Shown: positions 25,644 to 34,720, counted from the stretch's first letter. The stretch is DNA of 64,000 bases from Syntrophotalea carbinolica DSM 2380 (GCF_000012885.1 NC_007498.2:1302001-1366000), one strand, 5' to 3'. The notes: generated by a model from the letters alone, not told the origin. Made by a program: numbers and translations.

Positions 25644-26989
25644 AGGGATTCCCCGGATTTCTGGATGACATGGATCATATGCCCGAGCATCCGGTCGTCG
25701 AGCCCGGGGTAGACACCGAGCCAGAACGTGTCATGCATGATTTGGTCGGTAACAGCGAGATCCCCGATGATGCGGAATCCGGAACCGGAACGGCGCATGT
25801 CGTCAAAACAGGGATGTTTGACCAGGTTCCCGGCGAACAGCATGCGGGTTTGAATACCGTTTTCTTCGAGCTTTGCGACGATTTGATCCCTTGTAAAAGG
25901 GGCTCCGGATTTAACCGTGATGGGGAATCCGAACCAGGCGGGATCCGAATTTTGTGTGGTTTCGGGCAGGATAAACCATTTCTGCATGGCGACAAGCCCG
26001 GCTTTCAGGGTGCGCCAATTGTTCTTTCGCGCAACGATGAAGGAAGGCAACTTCTCCAACTGGGAACAGCCTATGGCTGCCTGCATGTCCGTAAGTTTCA
26101 GGTTGTACCCAAAATGCGAATAAACATACTTGTGGTCGTATCCGTAGGGAAGTTCGCCGAACTGCCGGGAAAAGCGCTTTTCGCAGGAATTGTCATGCCC
26201 GGAGGCGCACCAGCAGTCGCGGCCCCAGTCGCGGAAGGAATTGACCAGCTTTTTTAACCGCAGATCGTTGGTGTAGACCGCGCCACCTTCACCGGTGGTC
26301 ATGTGGTGCGGCGGGTAAAAGCTGGATGTGCCTAAGTGGCCGACGGTGCCGGTATAATGCCAGGTGTCGCCGATCCGGTAACGGGATCCCAGGGCGTCGC
26401 AATTGTCTTCGATCAGCCACAAATCGTTATTTTCGCAGAAGGCTTTTACGGCCTGAAGATCAAAGGGGTTGCCCAGGGTATGGGCCACCATGACGGCCCT
26501 GGTTCGGCCGGAGAGGGCAGCATCCAACCGGGTGACGTCGATATTGTACGTCGGCAGGGAAACGTCGACGAAGACGGGGACGGCACCGTATTGAAGGATG
26601 GGTGTGACCGTGGTGGGGAATCCGGCGGCTACGGTGATAACTTCATCGCCGGGTTTGATCCTCCGTTCTCCCAGAGTCGGAGAAGTCAGGGCCATGAAGG
26701 CCAGCAGGTTCGCCGAAGATCCCGAATTCGTCAGGGAGCAATAGTCAACGCCCAGAAAATCGGCCAATGCCGCCTCAAAACGGTCGGCATAACGGCCGGC
26801 GGTCAGCCAGAAATCGAGGGAGGCATCGACCAGATGGGCCATGTCCTGTTCGTCGAAAATGCGACCACCGTAAGGAATGCGGTCCCCGGGGGCAAACGGT
26901 TTTTTTGGCGCAGTGTGGACATGTCGGCAATAGTCGATAGCCGCTTCAATGGCTTTCTGTCGCAATTGCTGCTCTCGTTTATCAGGCAC
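25634..26989 (-). CDS. rfbH: CDP-4-keto-6-deoxyglucose 3-dehydrase (E1)
   Basis: 451 residues. A DegT-type PLP/PMP enzyme in which the usual Schiff-base lysine is His (SFYPPHHMTTGEGGAV), the hallmark of E1/RfbH dehydrases. Cysteines in DCWC and, seven residues later, SC give the C-x-C-x7-C part of the [2Fe-2S] motif known from E1, with the fourth in EDNCDALG. It therefore removes the C3 hydroxyl, with electrons from a reductase (E3) that is not in this window. The start is GTG at 26989, with SD GGGAG six bases upstream and an 8-bp overlap with rfbG; a longer frame is only rfbG read out of phase. Confidence 0.93.
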   Translation of the reverse strand: MPDKREQQLRQKAIEAAIDYCRHVHTAPKKPFAPGDRIPYGGRIFDEQDMAHLVDASLDFWLTAGRYADRFEAALADFLGVDYCSLTNSGSSANLLAFMALTSPTLGERRIKPGDEVITVAAGFPTTVTPILQYGAVPVFVDVSLPTYNIDVTRLDAALSGRTRAVMVAHTLGNPFDLQAVKAFCENNDLWLIEDNCDALGSRYRIGDTWHYTGTVGHLGTSSFYPPHHMTTGEGGAVYTNDLRLKKLVNSFRDWGRDCWCASGHDNSCEKRFSRQFGELPYGYDHKYVYSHFGYNLKLTDMQAAIGCSQLEKLPSFIVARKNNWRTLKAGLVAMQKWFILPETTQNSDPAWFGFPITVKSGAPFTRDQIVAKLEENGIQTRMLFAGNLVKHPCFDDMRRSGSGFRIIGDLAVTDQIMHDTFWLGVYPGLDDRMLGHMIHVIQKSGESLCK

Positions 26990-28094
26990 AACAGGCTCCC
27001 ATTCCGTATGTATCACATCCCGGGCCGGATACGGCCAAGGCTTCGTACGAGGTGATCTGATCTTCGGTAAAGGCTCGCATATCGATTGTGCCTTCCGCGT
27101 GGCAGCGGTACCAATCAAGGGTCCAGGCGAGAGCCCGATCCAGGGATATGGATGGTGTCCAGTGCAGGTGATCCCTGGCCCCGGAACAGTCGAGATACAG
27201 GTAGCGGGATTCGGCGGGAGAGGCAGCCGAGTCGGCGGTCCAACGTGCGCCATCTCCCCAGATACGGGCCGCCGTGCGAACCACATCGACTACGGGGCGG
27301 GCATCTTCACACCGCGGACCGAAATTCCATCCCCTGTCGAGACCGTCCGGTTTATGCCACAGGCGTTCGGCAAGCTTCAGGTAGCCACGTAAAGGTTCCA
27401 GCACATGTTGCCACGGACGAACCGCCTGCGGAAAACGCAGAGCTAAAGGACGGTTTTGGGTAAACGCTCTGACCAGATCGGGAATCAACCGATCCGCGGC
27501 CCAATCGCCTCCGCCGATCACGTTTCCGGCCCGGACGGTGGCAATCGCAACCCGGTCGTTGTTGAAAAACGACGAGCGGTACGAGGCGGTCGCCAGTTCC
27601 GCACAGCCTTTGCTGCCGGAGTAGGGGTCCTTGCCTCCCATCGGGTCCGTTTCGCGGAAACCCCTTTGGGTTTCGGGGTTGTCGTAACACTTGTCGCTGG
27701 TAACGACGATGGCAACCCGGACCGACGGCGTATGTCGGACGGCTTCGAGAAAATGAACCGTCCCCATGACGTTGGTGGCAAAGGTTTCGGCGGGGGTGCT
27801 GTAGGAGGCACGGACCAAGGGTTGTGCCGCAAGGTGAAATGCGATTTCAGGCCGGGCCTTTTGCATGGCCTGTTGAAGATCCGACAGATGGCGGATGTCA
27901 CCCAGGACGGATTGCATCCCTTCCTTTACACGGGCCGTTTCAAACAGGCTGGGGGTGGTCGGAGGCTCCAGGGCGTAGCCGTGGACCTTCGCCTCCAATC
28001 GCTGCAGCCAGAGCGAGAGCCAGGACCCCTTGAATCCCGTATGCCCGGTCACGAATACCGATTTATTGCACCAAAAACCCGGCATCAGTCCCAT
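26982..28094 (-). CDS. rfbG: CDP-glucose 4,6-dehydratase
   Basis: 370 residues. The N-terminus VFVTGHTGFKGSWLSLWLQ is diagnostic for RfbG, and the SDR catalytic set follows (TSDKCYDN; YSGSKG). It converts CDP-D-glucose to CDP-4-keto-6-deoxy-D-glucose, using bound NAD. I place the start at 28094, preceded by GGAAAA; ATGs at 28124 and 28085 are alternatives. The first bases overlap the rfbF stop. It is the second step of the CDP-3,6-dideoxyhexose route. Confidence 0.94.
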   Translation of the reverse strand: MGLMPGFWCNKSVFVTGHTGFKGSWLSLWLQRLEAKVHGYALEPPTTPSLFETARVKEGMQSVLGDIRHLSDLQQAMQKARPEIAFHLAAQPLVRASYSTPAETFATNVMGTVHFLEAVRHTPSVRVAIVVTSDKCYDNPETQRGFRETDPMGGKDPYSGSKGCAELATASYRSSFFNNDRVAIATVRAGNVIGGGDWAADRLIPDLVRAFTQNRPLALRFPQAVRPWQHVLEPLRGYLKLAERLWHKPDGLDRGWNFGPRCEDARPVVDVVRTAARIWGDGARWTADSAASPAESRYLYLDCSGARDHLHWTPSISLDRALAWTLDWYRCHAEGTIDMRAFTEDQITSYEALAVSGPGCDTYGMGACCA

Positions 28095-28861
28095 ATTTTC
28101 CACTGTGCTTTGCCCGATTTCCATAATTGTTCAAGAATTTCCTTATCCCGCAATGCATCCATGCATTGCCAAAAACCGTGGTGTTTGTAGGCCATCAGTT
28201 GCGCGTCGTCGGCCAATTCTTCAAGGGAGTCCTCCCACATGACATGGTCGGCATTCTCCGGCAGGTAGGAAAAAATTTCCGGTTTAAGAACGAAGAATCC
28301 ACCGTTTATCCAACCTCCGTCGCCGGGGAGCTTTTCCTTGAAATTGGATACCAGATTGTCGTTTTCGAGACCGAGTAAACCGAAGCGGCCGGCCGGTTGT
28401 ACAGAGGTGACGGTTGCCAGTCTCCCGTGTTGCCGGTGAAAGTCGATAAGTTGCCCGAGATCGATATCGGCCAGACCGTCTCCATACGTCAAAAGAAACT
28501 CCGAATTGCCGACATAGTGCTGTACCCGTTTGAGTCTGCCGGCGGTTAATGTCTGTAGTCCTGTATCCACCAGGGTTACTCTGAATTTTTCTGAGTTGGT
28601 TCGGTGAACCTCAAAACTATTTGTTTGCAGGTTAATAGTTACATCGGAGTTATAGACGTAATAGTTAAGAAAATATTCTTTTATGCTGTGGCCTTTGTAG
28701 CCGAGGCAGATGATAAAATCGTTAAAACCCTGGGTTTCAAAGATTTTCATGATATGCCAGAGCATGGGTTTTTCACCGATTTCAATCATGGGCTTGGGCC
28801 GGAGATGAGATTCTTCGGCAATGCGTGTACCCATCCCGCCGGCAAAAATGACAACCTTCAT
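28085..28861 (-). CDS. rfbF: Glucose-1-phosphate cytidylyltransferase
   Basis: 258 residues from the ATG at 28861 (SD AAGG). The nucleotidyltransferase signature MKVVIFAGGMGTRIAEE, then RPKPMIEIGEKPMLWHIMK, and the acceptor-site YGDGLADID identify RfbF. It makes CDP-glucose from glucose-1-phosphate and CTP, the first committed step for the three genes downstream. It overlaps rfbG by about 10 bp. Upstream is the AT-rich gene at 28907. Confidence 0.95.
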   Translation of the reverse strand: MKVVIFAGGMGTRIAEESHLRPKPMIEIGEKPMLWHIMKIFETQGFNDFIICLGYKGHSIKEYFLNYYVYNSDVTINLQTNSFEVHRTNSEKFRVTLVDTGLQTLTAGRLKRVQHYVGNSEFLLTYGDGLADIDLGQLIDFHRQHGRLATVTSVQPAGRFGLLGLENDNLVSNFKEKLPGDGGWINGGFFVLKPEIFSYLPENADHVMWEDSLEELADDAQLMAYKHHGFWQCMDALRDKEILEQLWKSGKAQWKIWD

Positions 28862-28906
28862 AACAAGACCTTTTTGTATGATGTGAATAATTTCATGGTT
28901 AAACAA

Positions 28907-29410
28907 CTAAATGTCCAAAACGTCGACATTCACGTTCATGCTTTTCAGGTTGTTAAGGATGTCTTTTTCATAGCCGACTGCTCCTATGATCAGGTAATCG
29001 AAATCCAAATCGACTAGCTTGGTTGGAGGAAAGACATCGAATTTATTCATAACTTTTTTGTTTTTTATTTCATAATCTCTGTCAACAACACAAACAACAT
29101 GGTCCCTGAGGGCTTTGGACCCAAGTAATAAGGCCAATGACTTTTCCGTTACTCCCCAGATAGCAACTTTTTTGCCGCCGGATAATTTGTCTGAAAAATA
29201 TTTTTCCAAACACGAGTCTAATAGGTGTTTGTAGGTATTTTTCGAAATGATTTTAGAAGGCTGTGCGTTGATTTTTTGAAAACATGTTTTGCAGCAAAAA
29301 GAATTGGCGGAATTGACATTTCTGTACTCAAAGGCAACATTCGGAAACTGGTTCTTAGACCCACAGGCCATGCACTCTACCGAGATGGCATGGGAACCAT
29401 CGTCGTTCAT
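28907..29410 (-). CDS. Hypothetical zinc-ribbon protein with nucleotide-fold C-terminus
   Basis: About 167 residues if the ATG at 29410 is the start; it lies 23 bp past the upstream radical SAM gene, with a weak GGA-type SD. The N-terminus has two Cys pairs (ECMACGS; CCKTCF), likely a zinc ribbon. The C-terminus has KVAIWGVTEKSLALLL, VCVVDRDYEIKNKK and DYLIIGAVGYEKDI, a Rossmann-like unit similar to the end of the methyltransferase at 30750 but without any methyltransferase domain. It looks like that protein with the catalytic middle removed. AT-rich with many Lys/Asn codons, unlike most neighbours. Function unknown. Confidence 0.65.
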   Translation of the reverse strand: MNDDGSHAISVECMACGSKNQFPNVAFEYRNVNSANSFCCKTCFQKINAQPSKIISKNTYKHLLDSCLEKYFSDKLSGGKKVAIWGVTEKSLALLLGSKALRDHVVCVVDRDYEIKNKKVMNKFDVFPPTKLVDLDFDYLIIGAVGYEKDILNNLKSMNVNVDVLDI

Positions 29411-29433
29411 GGATTCCAGTTCTATGCCGGATG

Positions 29434-30711
29434 TCAGACCGAGAAATTCCGAATTAAGATAGGTGATTTTTTTATCAATCCGGCAAACTCTTGATCGGTA
29501 AGTTTCGATATATTGATGAGCGGACATCCGTTCTCGATATATTGCATTTGATCGGTGATGATCGATTGCTCTATGGCATGTTGGTATAAATAACTCCCTG
29601 GGAAAATCCTGATCATCGCCAAATTTATGCCGTACTCCAGGTGTTTCATCCACCACCTGATCGTGGTGTTGACCGTCCCCATGGTCTCTTCGATGTCGCC
29701 AAATATGAAATACCCCTGAATAAAAAAACCGATTTTCCTGGTTAAGGACAGGGCCTTTTCGATTTGGGAGATATCGGTGCCTTTTTTCATGCTTTTTAGG
29801 ATGGAGTTGTCGGCACTCTCGAGACCGTAACTTATCGAAGTGCATCCGGCATTTTTTAATTTAAGCAATAGATTTTCATCGATGCCATCAACGCGCAGTT
29901 GCACTGAAAAGGTAACATCGTATTTTGCAATTGCTTCGCAAAACTCCGAAACCCGGTTTTCGTCAATGGCAAATAGTTCATCTATGATGAGAAGGTGCTC
30001 GATGTCATATTTTGATAATAAGAAATCGATTTCCCTGAAAATATTCTCAATGCTTCTCTGTCGGTAAGTCGTGCCACTCGGGTGATAGCAAAAAGTACAA
30101 TTGTACGGGCACGATCGGCTGGCCGTTATATTGACGGTGCGTTTGAAGTCACCATTGATATTTATCGGATCATTGGGCACCTGGGTATAGGGGAAAATGT
30201 CATAATCCGGATTGGTTACCGTGTCCAGTTCCCGGATTTCAGGGCGATTTTCATTGCAGACAAGTGCTTGGTTTTCAAAATACACGATCCCGGCAACATC
30301 GCGGATCGGTTTTTTGCCTTCAAGGGCCTCCGCGAGTTCGCAAATAGTGATCTCCCCCTGGCCGACAATGGCGTAGTCGGCACCGATGTTTTCCATTATC
30401 AAGGTCGGTTGTGCCGTAATTAAACCACCTCCGACGACAATAATTAGATCGGGTTTTATTTGTTTAGAGAGATCAATGGTGCGTTTAATCTCGTTATATT
30501 GATCGGACAGTCCTCCGATGCACAAAACATCGATATTGTTGTCGATGATCTTTTTTTTGAGTGATTCCTTTGTGTCGGATTCGTAGTTTAAGTGAATGCC
30601 GTAAACATTCCTTCCGGTTTCTTTTAAACTTGTTGCAACATATACTACTCCGGGTGGTATCGTTAAAAAACCGAAGCAGTTGTCGCGTGGTACAACAAAA
30701 AGGTAATTCAT
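29434..30711 (-). CDS. B12-binding-type radical SAM protein
   Basis: 425 residues. Residues about 55-130 form a cobalamin-binding-like fold (DVLCIGGLSDQYNEIK; LIIVVGGGLITAQP; YAIVGQGE). The radical SAM motif is SRSCPYNCTFC (Cys201, 205, 208), with LLIIDELFA and SYGLESADNSILKSMKKGT in the barrel. It belongs to the same broad class as the gene at 20196 (BchE/P-methylase-like) but is not a close copy. Lower GC than its neighbours suggests separate acquisition together with the gene at 28907. A C-methylation or rearrangement of a sugar is plausible, given the adjacent methyltransferase. Confidence 0.87.
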   Translation of the reverse strand: MNYLFVVPRDNCFGFLTIPPGVVYVATSLKETGRNVYGIHLNYESDTKESLKKKIIDNNIDVLCIGGLSDQYNEIKRTIDLSKQIKPDLIIVVGGGLITAQPTLIMENIGADYAIVGQGEITICELAEALEGKKPIRDVAGIVYFENQALVCNENRPEIRELDTVTNPDYDIFPYTQVPNDPININGDFKRTVNITASRSCPYNCTFCYHPSGTTYRQRSIENIFREIDFLLSKYDIEHLLIIDELFAIDENRVSEFCEAIAKYDVTFSVQLRVDGIDENLLLKLKNAGCTSISYGLESADNSILKSMKKGTDISQIEKALSLTRKIGFFIQGYFIFGDIEETMGTVNTTIRWWMKHLEYGINLAMIRIFPGSYLYQHAIEQSIITDQMQYIENGCPLINISKLTDQEFAGLIKKSPILIRNFSV

Positions 30712-30749
30712 AAAATAGATCCGGAGTTATCGGTGCCTTTTTTCAAAAA

Positions 30750-31973
30750 TCAGTAAATTCTTATTGTGTCATAAAGTTCAATGACCTTACCCTGCCATTG
30801 CCATTCGTCGGAGGCTTCCCTGTGGATACTTTCCTGGTGTGCATAACTGGAAATGACCAGGGATGTTTCTGCATCGTTGATATCCCGGAGAATTTCCGGA
30901 GCATGGATAGGGATACCCCGCCAGGTTTTGCCCTGTTTGAGAGGGTCCTTGTCAACGATGAGAAAGTTTCGGTCGGAGGCTTTGAATAGGTCGGTGCAAT
31001 GGTAGAGGAACTCGGTATGCAGGCCTCCCCCCCAGATCACGACATATCCTTCCCGGGGCAAGGAAGATAATTTTGCGCATGCCGCTCTTACCGTATTCCG
31101 GTAATGTGCGAGATAGTCGCCGAGTGTCGTGCAGTCGGCTGCCACCGGGGCGATTTCTGCCTCCGGTGCCGTCGGGCGGCAGAGTACGCGACATCCGTTG
31201 TAGCCGGGCTGCTCCAATTGCTCTTCGATAACCCATCCGGAGCGCTTGAGTACGTTTTTCAGGCTGGCCCGGCTAAAGTGCGTCATATGCTGGACCGAGA
31301 AAAAACCGTTGATGTCATTGGTGAAGCCGTTTTCGAGTATGGGAACTTCAACGACCAAGCGGGTTTCCGGTCCCGACTGGTTCCTGAGATTCATCAGGGT
31401 GGCGAAGGGGTCGGGTAAATGTTCCAAAACATGGAACATGGTAATCGTATCTGGGGTCGCCGGGAGATGGACCCGGTTGAAATCCCCATGGATCAACACC
31501 ACCCCTTTGTCCGCCAGTTTTCGGCGACCTCTTTCGATGGCCGGGGCATCGATGTCCACACCGATGCGGTTGACGGTGTCGGGCATCAGGGCCAGGAAAT
31601 TGCCTTCGTAGCAGCCGACATCCAAAAGGCTGCGGTTTTCACTTAAAAGGTTATGTTTGTTGAGCCATTCCAATTGTTCCATGGGGCGGCCTTCCGTGGC
31701 CCCGTAGGAACAGCCTGCCTCGGCGAAAAGGATTTCGAAGCCCCGCGGGGAATAGGCCGGGTCGAGATGCAGTGCAAAACACTCCAGACACTGGACCTGG
31801 CGTACGTCGACATGTTTGGGCCGATCGGCGTCGTCGGTGAAAAATTGAAAACCCGGCATGGCCAGGATCTCTTTTTTCTTGCCGCCGCCGCAAACCGGAC
31901 AGGGTCTGGGCCGTGTTAAATCGGCGGCCGTGTGATTGCCGGGAAAACTGTCGATGCAACTCCACTGGATCAT
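30750..31973 (-). CDS. SAM-dependent methyltransferase with zinc-ribbon and nucleotide-fold domains
   Basis: 407 residues with three parts. First, a zinc-binding N-terminus (CPVCGG at about 25; CLEC at about 62). Second, a class I methyltransferase core (LLDVGCYEGNFLALM; VDIDAPAIERG; FHVLEHLPDP). Third, a C-terminal Rossmann-like unit (VIWGGGLHTEFLYH; FLIVDKDPLKQGKTWRG; LVISSYAHQESI). This three-part design is that of sugar C-methyltransferases acting on NDP-4-keto sugars. It overlaps pseG by 4 bp (ATGA). The likely role is methylation of a keto-sugar intermediate of this island. Confidence 0.86.
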   Translation of the reverse strand: MIQWSCIDSFPGNHTAADLTRPRPCPVCGGGKKKEILAMPGFQFFTDDADRPKHVDVRQVQCLECFALHLDPAYSPRGFEILFAEAGCSYGATEGRPMEQLEWLNKHNLLSENRSLLDVGCYEGNFLALMPDTVNRIGVDIDAPAIERGRRKLADKGVVLIHGDFNRVHLPATPDTITMFHVLEHLPDPFATLMNLRNQSGPETRLVVEVPILENGFTNDINGFFSVQHMTHFSRASLKNVLKRSGWVIEEQLEQPGYNGCRVLCRPTAPEAEIAPVAADCTTLGDYLAHYRNTVRAACAKLSSLPREGYVVIWGGGLHTEFLYHCTDLFKASDRNFLIVDKDPLKQGKTWRGIPIHAPEILRDINDAETSLVISSYAHQESIHREASDEWQWQGKVIELYDTIRIY

Positions 31974-33058
31974 GGCTTCTCCTGCATGGTTGTTTCTGGT
32001 GCCGCATTTCTATGCATTGCATGAGCCATCGCGTTGTTTATCCGCCCGGCTATGCGTTGTGCGCCTTTGCCGTCCACGATGGTACAGGCATTGCGCATGG
32101 TTTGCCGCAGTGAGGGGGTGGCCAATAACTCCGTAACCGCTTCCGCCAGGCGCGTCTCCGGGACCTGGCGATAATCACCGAGCGAGATAGACATTCCGGC
32201 ATCGTCAAGTGCACGGGCCGAGGTGGCATGGTCCTCGGTCAGTCCCAACAGGACCGCCGGGATATTAAGTGCAGCCAGTTCGTAAGCGGTGCCGCCGAAA
32301 GCCGCAACGGCCAGATCGGAATCGGCCATTAACGCAGGCATATCGCTCACATCACGTAGAAACTCGAATTTGTCCGGCAACCCGGGACGCAGTTCTTCCA
32401 GGGCTTGGTCGTGCAAAAAAGCACGCCCCAGTACCACCCGGGCACGGAAGGGTTCCGTGACGTCGCAGAGGGCCTTCAGTGCCAACAGGGTCAAGCCTCC
32501 GGGGTCGCTTCCGCCCATGGTTACCAGGATCGAAGGAACCGGGTTATGAGGCTGCGTTCGTTTCACGCTGAATTCGCGTCGCAGCAACAGATAATCCCAA
32601 CCGATAAAGGCGCGGCCGGTAAAGCGGCTCCAATCCGCCTTGGCCATCTGGGGCACGGGCGGGTAGAAGGCAAGGTCTGCTGCTTGCCGACGGTCGCCGG
32701 GGTCGTCAATAACCGCGACCGTAATTCCGGCGTCGCGCCAGCGATACAGTTCCGTGGCGGGAAGTTGCGTGCGAATATCCAAAATCAACCCCTTGGGCCG
32801 ATGCTCGTTAAGCAGAGAGTCGATCCATTGAATTTCCTCAAACGCCTCCGGTTTTATGAAGACCGGGAATTGTTCCCGGGCAACCAGGGTTTCCGCAACC
32901 CCTTTGTCCATCATGGCGAATCCCGGATGCATGCCGTAGGTATCGCGTAGCTCGCATGCCAGCGCTAAACAGCGAACGACATGGCCTAATCCCAGTTGAG
33001 GGGATCCGTCGCACCGGATGAAAATTTCCGGACTATGCGGGGACGCCGGAATGTCCAT
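31970..33058 (-). CDS. pseG: PseG/SpsG-type NDP-sugar hydrolase
   Basis: 362 residues. The N-terminal RCDGSPQLGLGHVVRCLALA contains the G-x-G-H-x-x-R-C signature of PseG/SpsG, and the C-terminal GT-B half has VTMGGSDPGGLTLLAL and AAFGGTAYELAAL. PseG removes UDP from UDP-2,4-diacetamido-2,4,6-trideoxy-L-altrose by C-O cleavage. Because the PseH acetyltransferase is missing here, the true substrate may carry a different N-acyl group. Its start shares one base with the cytidylyltransferase stop (TGATG), and its stop overlaps the methyltransferase start. Confidence 0.87.
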   Translation of the reverse strand: MDIPASPHSPEIFIRCDGSPQLGLGHVVRCLALACELRDTYGMHPGFAMMDKGVAETLVAREQFPVFIKPEAFEEIQWIDSLLNEHRPKGLILDIRTQLPATELYRWRDAGITVAVIDDPGDRRQAADLAFYPPVPQMAKADWSRFTGRAFIGWDYLLLRREFSVKRTQPHNPVPSILVTMGGSDPGGLTLLALKALCDVTEPFRARVVLGRAFLHDQALEELRPGLPDKFEFLRDVSDMPALMADSDLAVAAFGGTAYELAALNIPAVLLGLTEDHATSARALDDAGMSISLGDYRQVPETRLAEAVTELLATPSLRQTMRNACTIVDGKGAQRIAGRINNAMAHAMHRNAAPETTMQEKP

Positions 33059-33786
33059 CAGTCCGCCATCGCCGGTTTTGATTTTTTGATAAATTGTACG
33101 GCTTCTTCCAGGGATATGATCTGTCCGGGTTTGTATAAATGCGCATAAAGGTTGCGGAAGAATTCAAGATCGTGCGGAGTGTCGATGGATAATTTATATT
33201 CCCCTTGAAAGGCTGGAGCGATATCAAAAGGCACGGTTTTCAGTCGGTCCATGTGATCGTAAGCGTAAGCCGTGACATGTTCGTAGGTGCGGGGATCGTC
33301 CGGTGCAACCTCACGCGACCATTCCAGTGCCCGGCGCGAGATGGGGCCCGCACCCTGGTAGGCCGAGGGACCATTGCAGATCGGGCGGATGCAGTCCGCC
33401 TCCCGGTCCACCATCGCAGCCGTGCTTTGATCCATGAACTCCGGATCGAACAGGGGCGCGTCGCCGCAGATGCGAATAATGTAATCGGCGTTGGCATCTT
33501 CAATGGCGAGGAAGAATCTCTGCATGACGTTGTCTTCGGAGCCGCGTACCACTTTCAACCCCATTTTCTGTGCTAACTCGACCAGCGGGTCATCGATCGG
33601 TTGGTCGGTGGTGGCGAGGTAGACCGCTTGGGCGCAGCGGATCTGCAAAGCGCGGGCAATAATGTGATACATCAGCGGTTGCCCCATAATCGGCTCCATC
33701 ATTTTTCCGGGAAGCCGACTTGACCCCATGCGGGCCTGAATGATGGCGATAACTTTTTTCGATGTCCTGTTTTGTGATTCCGTCAT
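33058..33786 (-). CDS. CMP-sugar synthase, SpsF/PseF-like cytidylyltransferase
   Basis: 242 residues. The nucleotide-binding start is IIQARMGSSRLPGKMM, typical for SpsF; RICGDAPLFDPEFM supplies the metal-binding Asp. It should activate a nonulosonic-acid-like sugar with CMP from CTP, ready for transfer. This SpsF subgroup differs from the NeuA/PseF group with the RGSKGIPGKN motif, and exact sugar specificity is unknown. It overlaps the aldo/keto reductase by 4 bp and pseG by one base. Confidence 0.87.
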   Translation of the reverse strand: MTESQNRTSKKVIAIIQARMGSSRLPGKMMEPIMGQPLMYHIIARALQIRCAQAVYLATTDQPIDDPLVELAQKMGLKVVRGSEDNVMQRFFLAIEDANADYIIRICGDAPLFDPEFMDQSTAAMVDREADCIRPICNGPSAYQGAGPISRRALEWSREVAPDDPRTYEHVTAYAYDHMDRLKTVPFDIAPAFQGEYKLSIDTPHDLEFFRNLYAHLYKPGQIISLEEAVQFIKKSKPAMAD

Positions 33787-34715
33787 GAATCTATCCCCCA
33801 GAAGCGTGGGTCGATAAGTTTTTCATCGGCGATGGCCAACCCGCATGCTTCGGCACGTTGCCTGGCCGGTAAGGGACCCCGGCCGGCTATGGAGAGGGCC
33901 GTATGCAACTCCTGCAACGATGAAACACCGATGAGAACAGAGTTTAGGGTATCGTTCGCCAGACAAAACCGCAGGGCTGCCTCGGGTAACGTGAGAGCAT
34001 GGCCTTCCGCCCATGCGGCCGCTTTTTCGGCAAAATTTTTGAGCTTATTCAGATGCTCCGGGAGATATCGGCGGCGCGGGGTAAGGGCCCCTTTTAAAAA
34101 GACAGAGCGGCCCATCACGGCAATGCCACGCTCTTTGGCGGATGGCAAAACCTTGTCGGCCATGCGTCGATCCAAAAGATTGTAGGCGATCTGCAGGGTG
34201 GCGATGTCCGGATGCCTCAACGATGCCAGGGCCGCTTCTTCACCGTAAACCGAAGCGCCGATGGCGCCGATGTCTCCCCGTTCCCGGGCGCGGACCAGGG
34301 TTTCCATCAGCGGTGAATGATAGAGTTGAGCGGCGGTTGCGTTGTGAATCTGCACCAGATCCAGACGGTCGCGCTGCAGGTTGCACAGGCTGCGTTCCAG
34401 GCTCTGGCGCACTGCATCGGTGGAGATGGCGGCGTCGCCGAAAGGGCCGACTTTGGTAGCAATGCGGAGCTCCCCGTGGCCGATACCGGCCAGAATCGTG
34501 CCGAGGAAGATTTCGCTCTCGCCGTAAGCGGGGGCCGTATCGAACAGGTTGATGCCGTGATCTATCGCGGTTTGTATAACCGTTTCGGCTTCGGCCGCGG
34601 TCGGTCGGAGGGACGAGCCGGGCTTGCCGATGCCGTATTCCATCCCGAACTCAACGGTACCGAGGGTGAGCCGGGAAACACGGAACCCGGCACGGGGAAT
34701 GTCGCGATATTCCAT
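33783..34715 (-). CDS. Aldo/keto reductase
   Basis: 310 residues from the ATG at 34715, the first after the preceding SDR stop (34721); ATGs at 34727 and 34736 would overlap it. The tetrad is intact: Asp and Tyr in NLFDTAPAYGESE, Lys in ATKVGPFG, His in LVQIHNA. It belongs to the group found in NeuB-type sugar clusters, where it probably reduces a keto or aldehyde intermediate with NADPH. Not part of the standard pseudaminic acid pathway. Confidence 0.88.
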   Translation of the reverse strand: MEYRDIPRAGFRVSRLTLGTVEFGMEYGIGKPGSSLRPTAAEAETVIQTAIDHGINLFDTAPAYGESEIFLGTILAGIGHGELRIATKVGPFGDAAISTDAVRQSLERSLCNLQRDRLDLVQIHNATAAQLYHSPLMETLVRARERGDIGAIGASVYGEEAALASLRHPDIATLQIAYNLLDRRMADKVLPSAKERGIAVMGRSVFLKGALTPRRRYLPEHLNKLKNFAEKAAAWAEGHALTLPEAALRFCLANDTLNSVLIGVSSLQELHTALSIAGRGPLPARQRAEACGLAIADEKLIDPRFWGIDS

Positions 34716-34720
34716 GGCGC

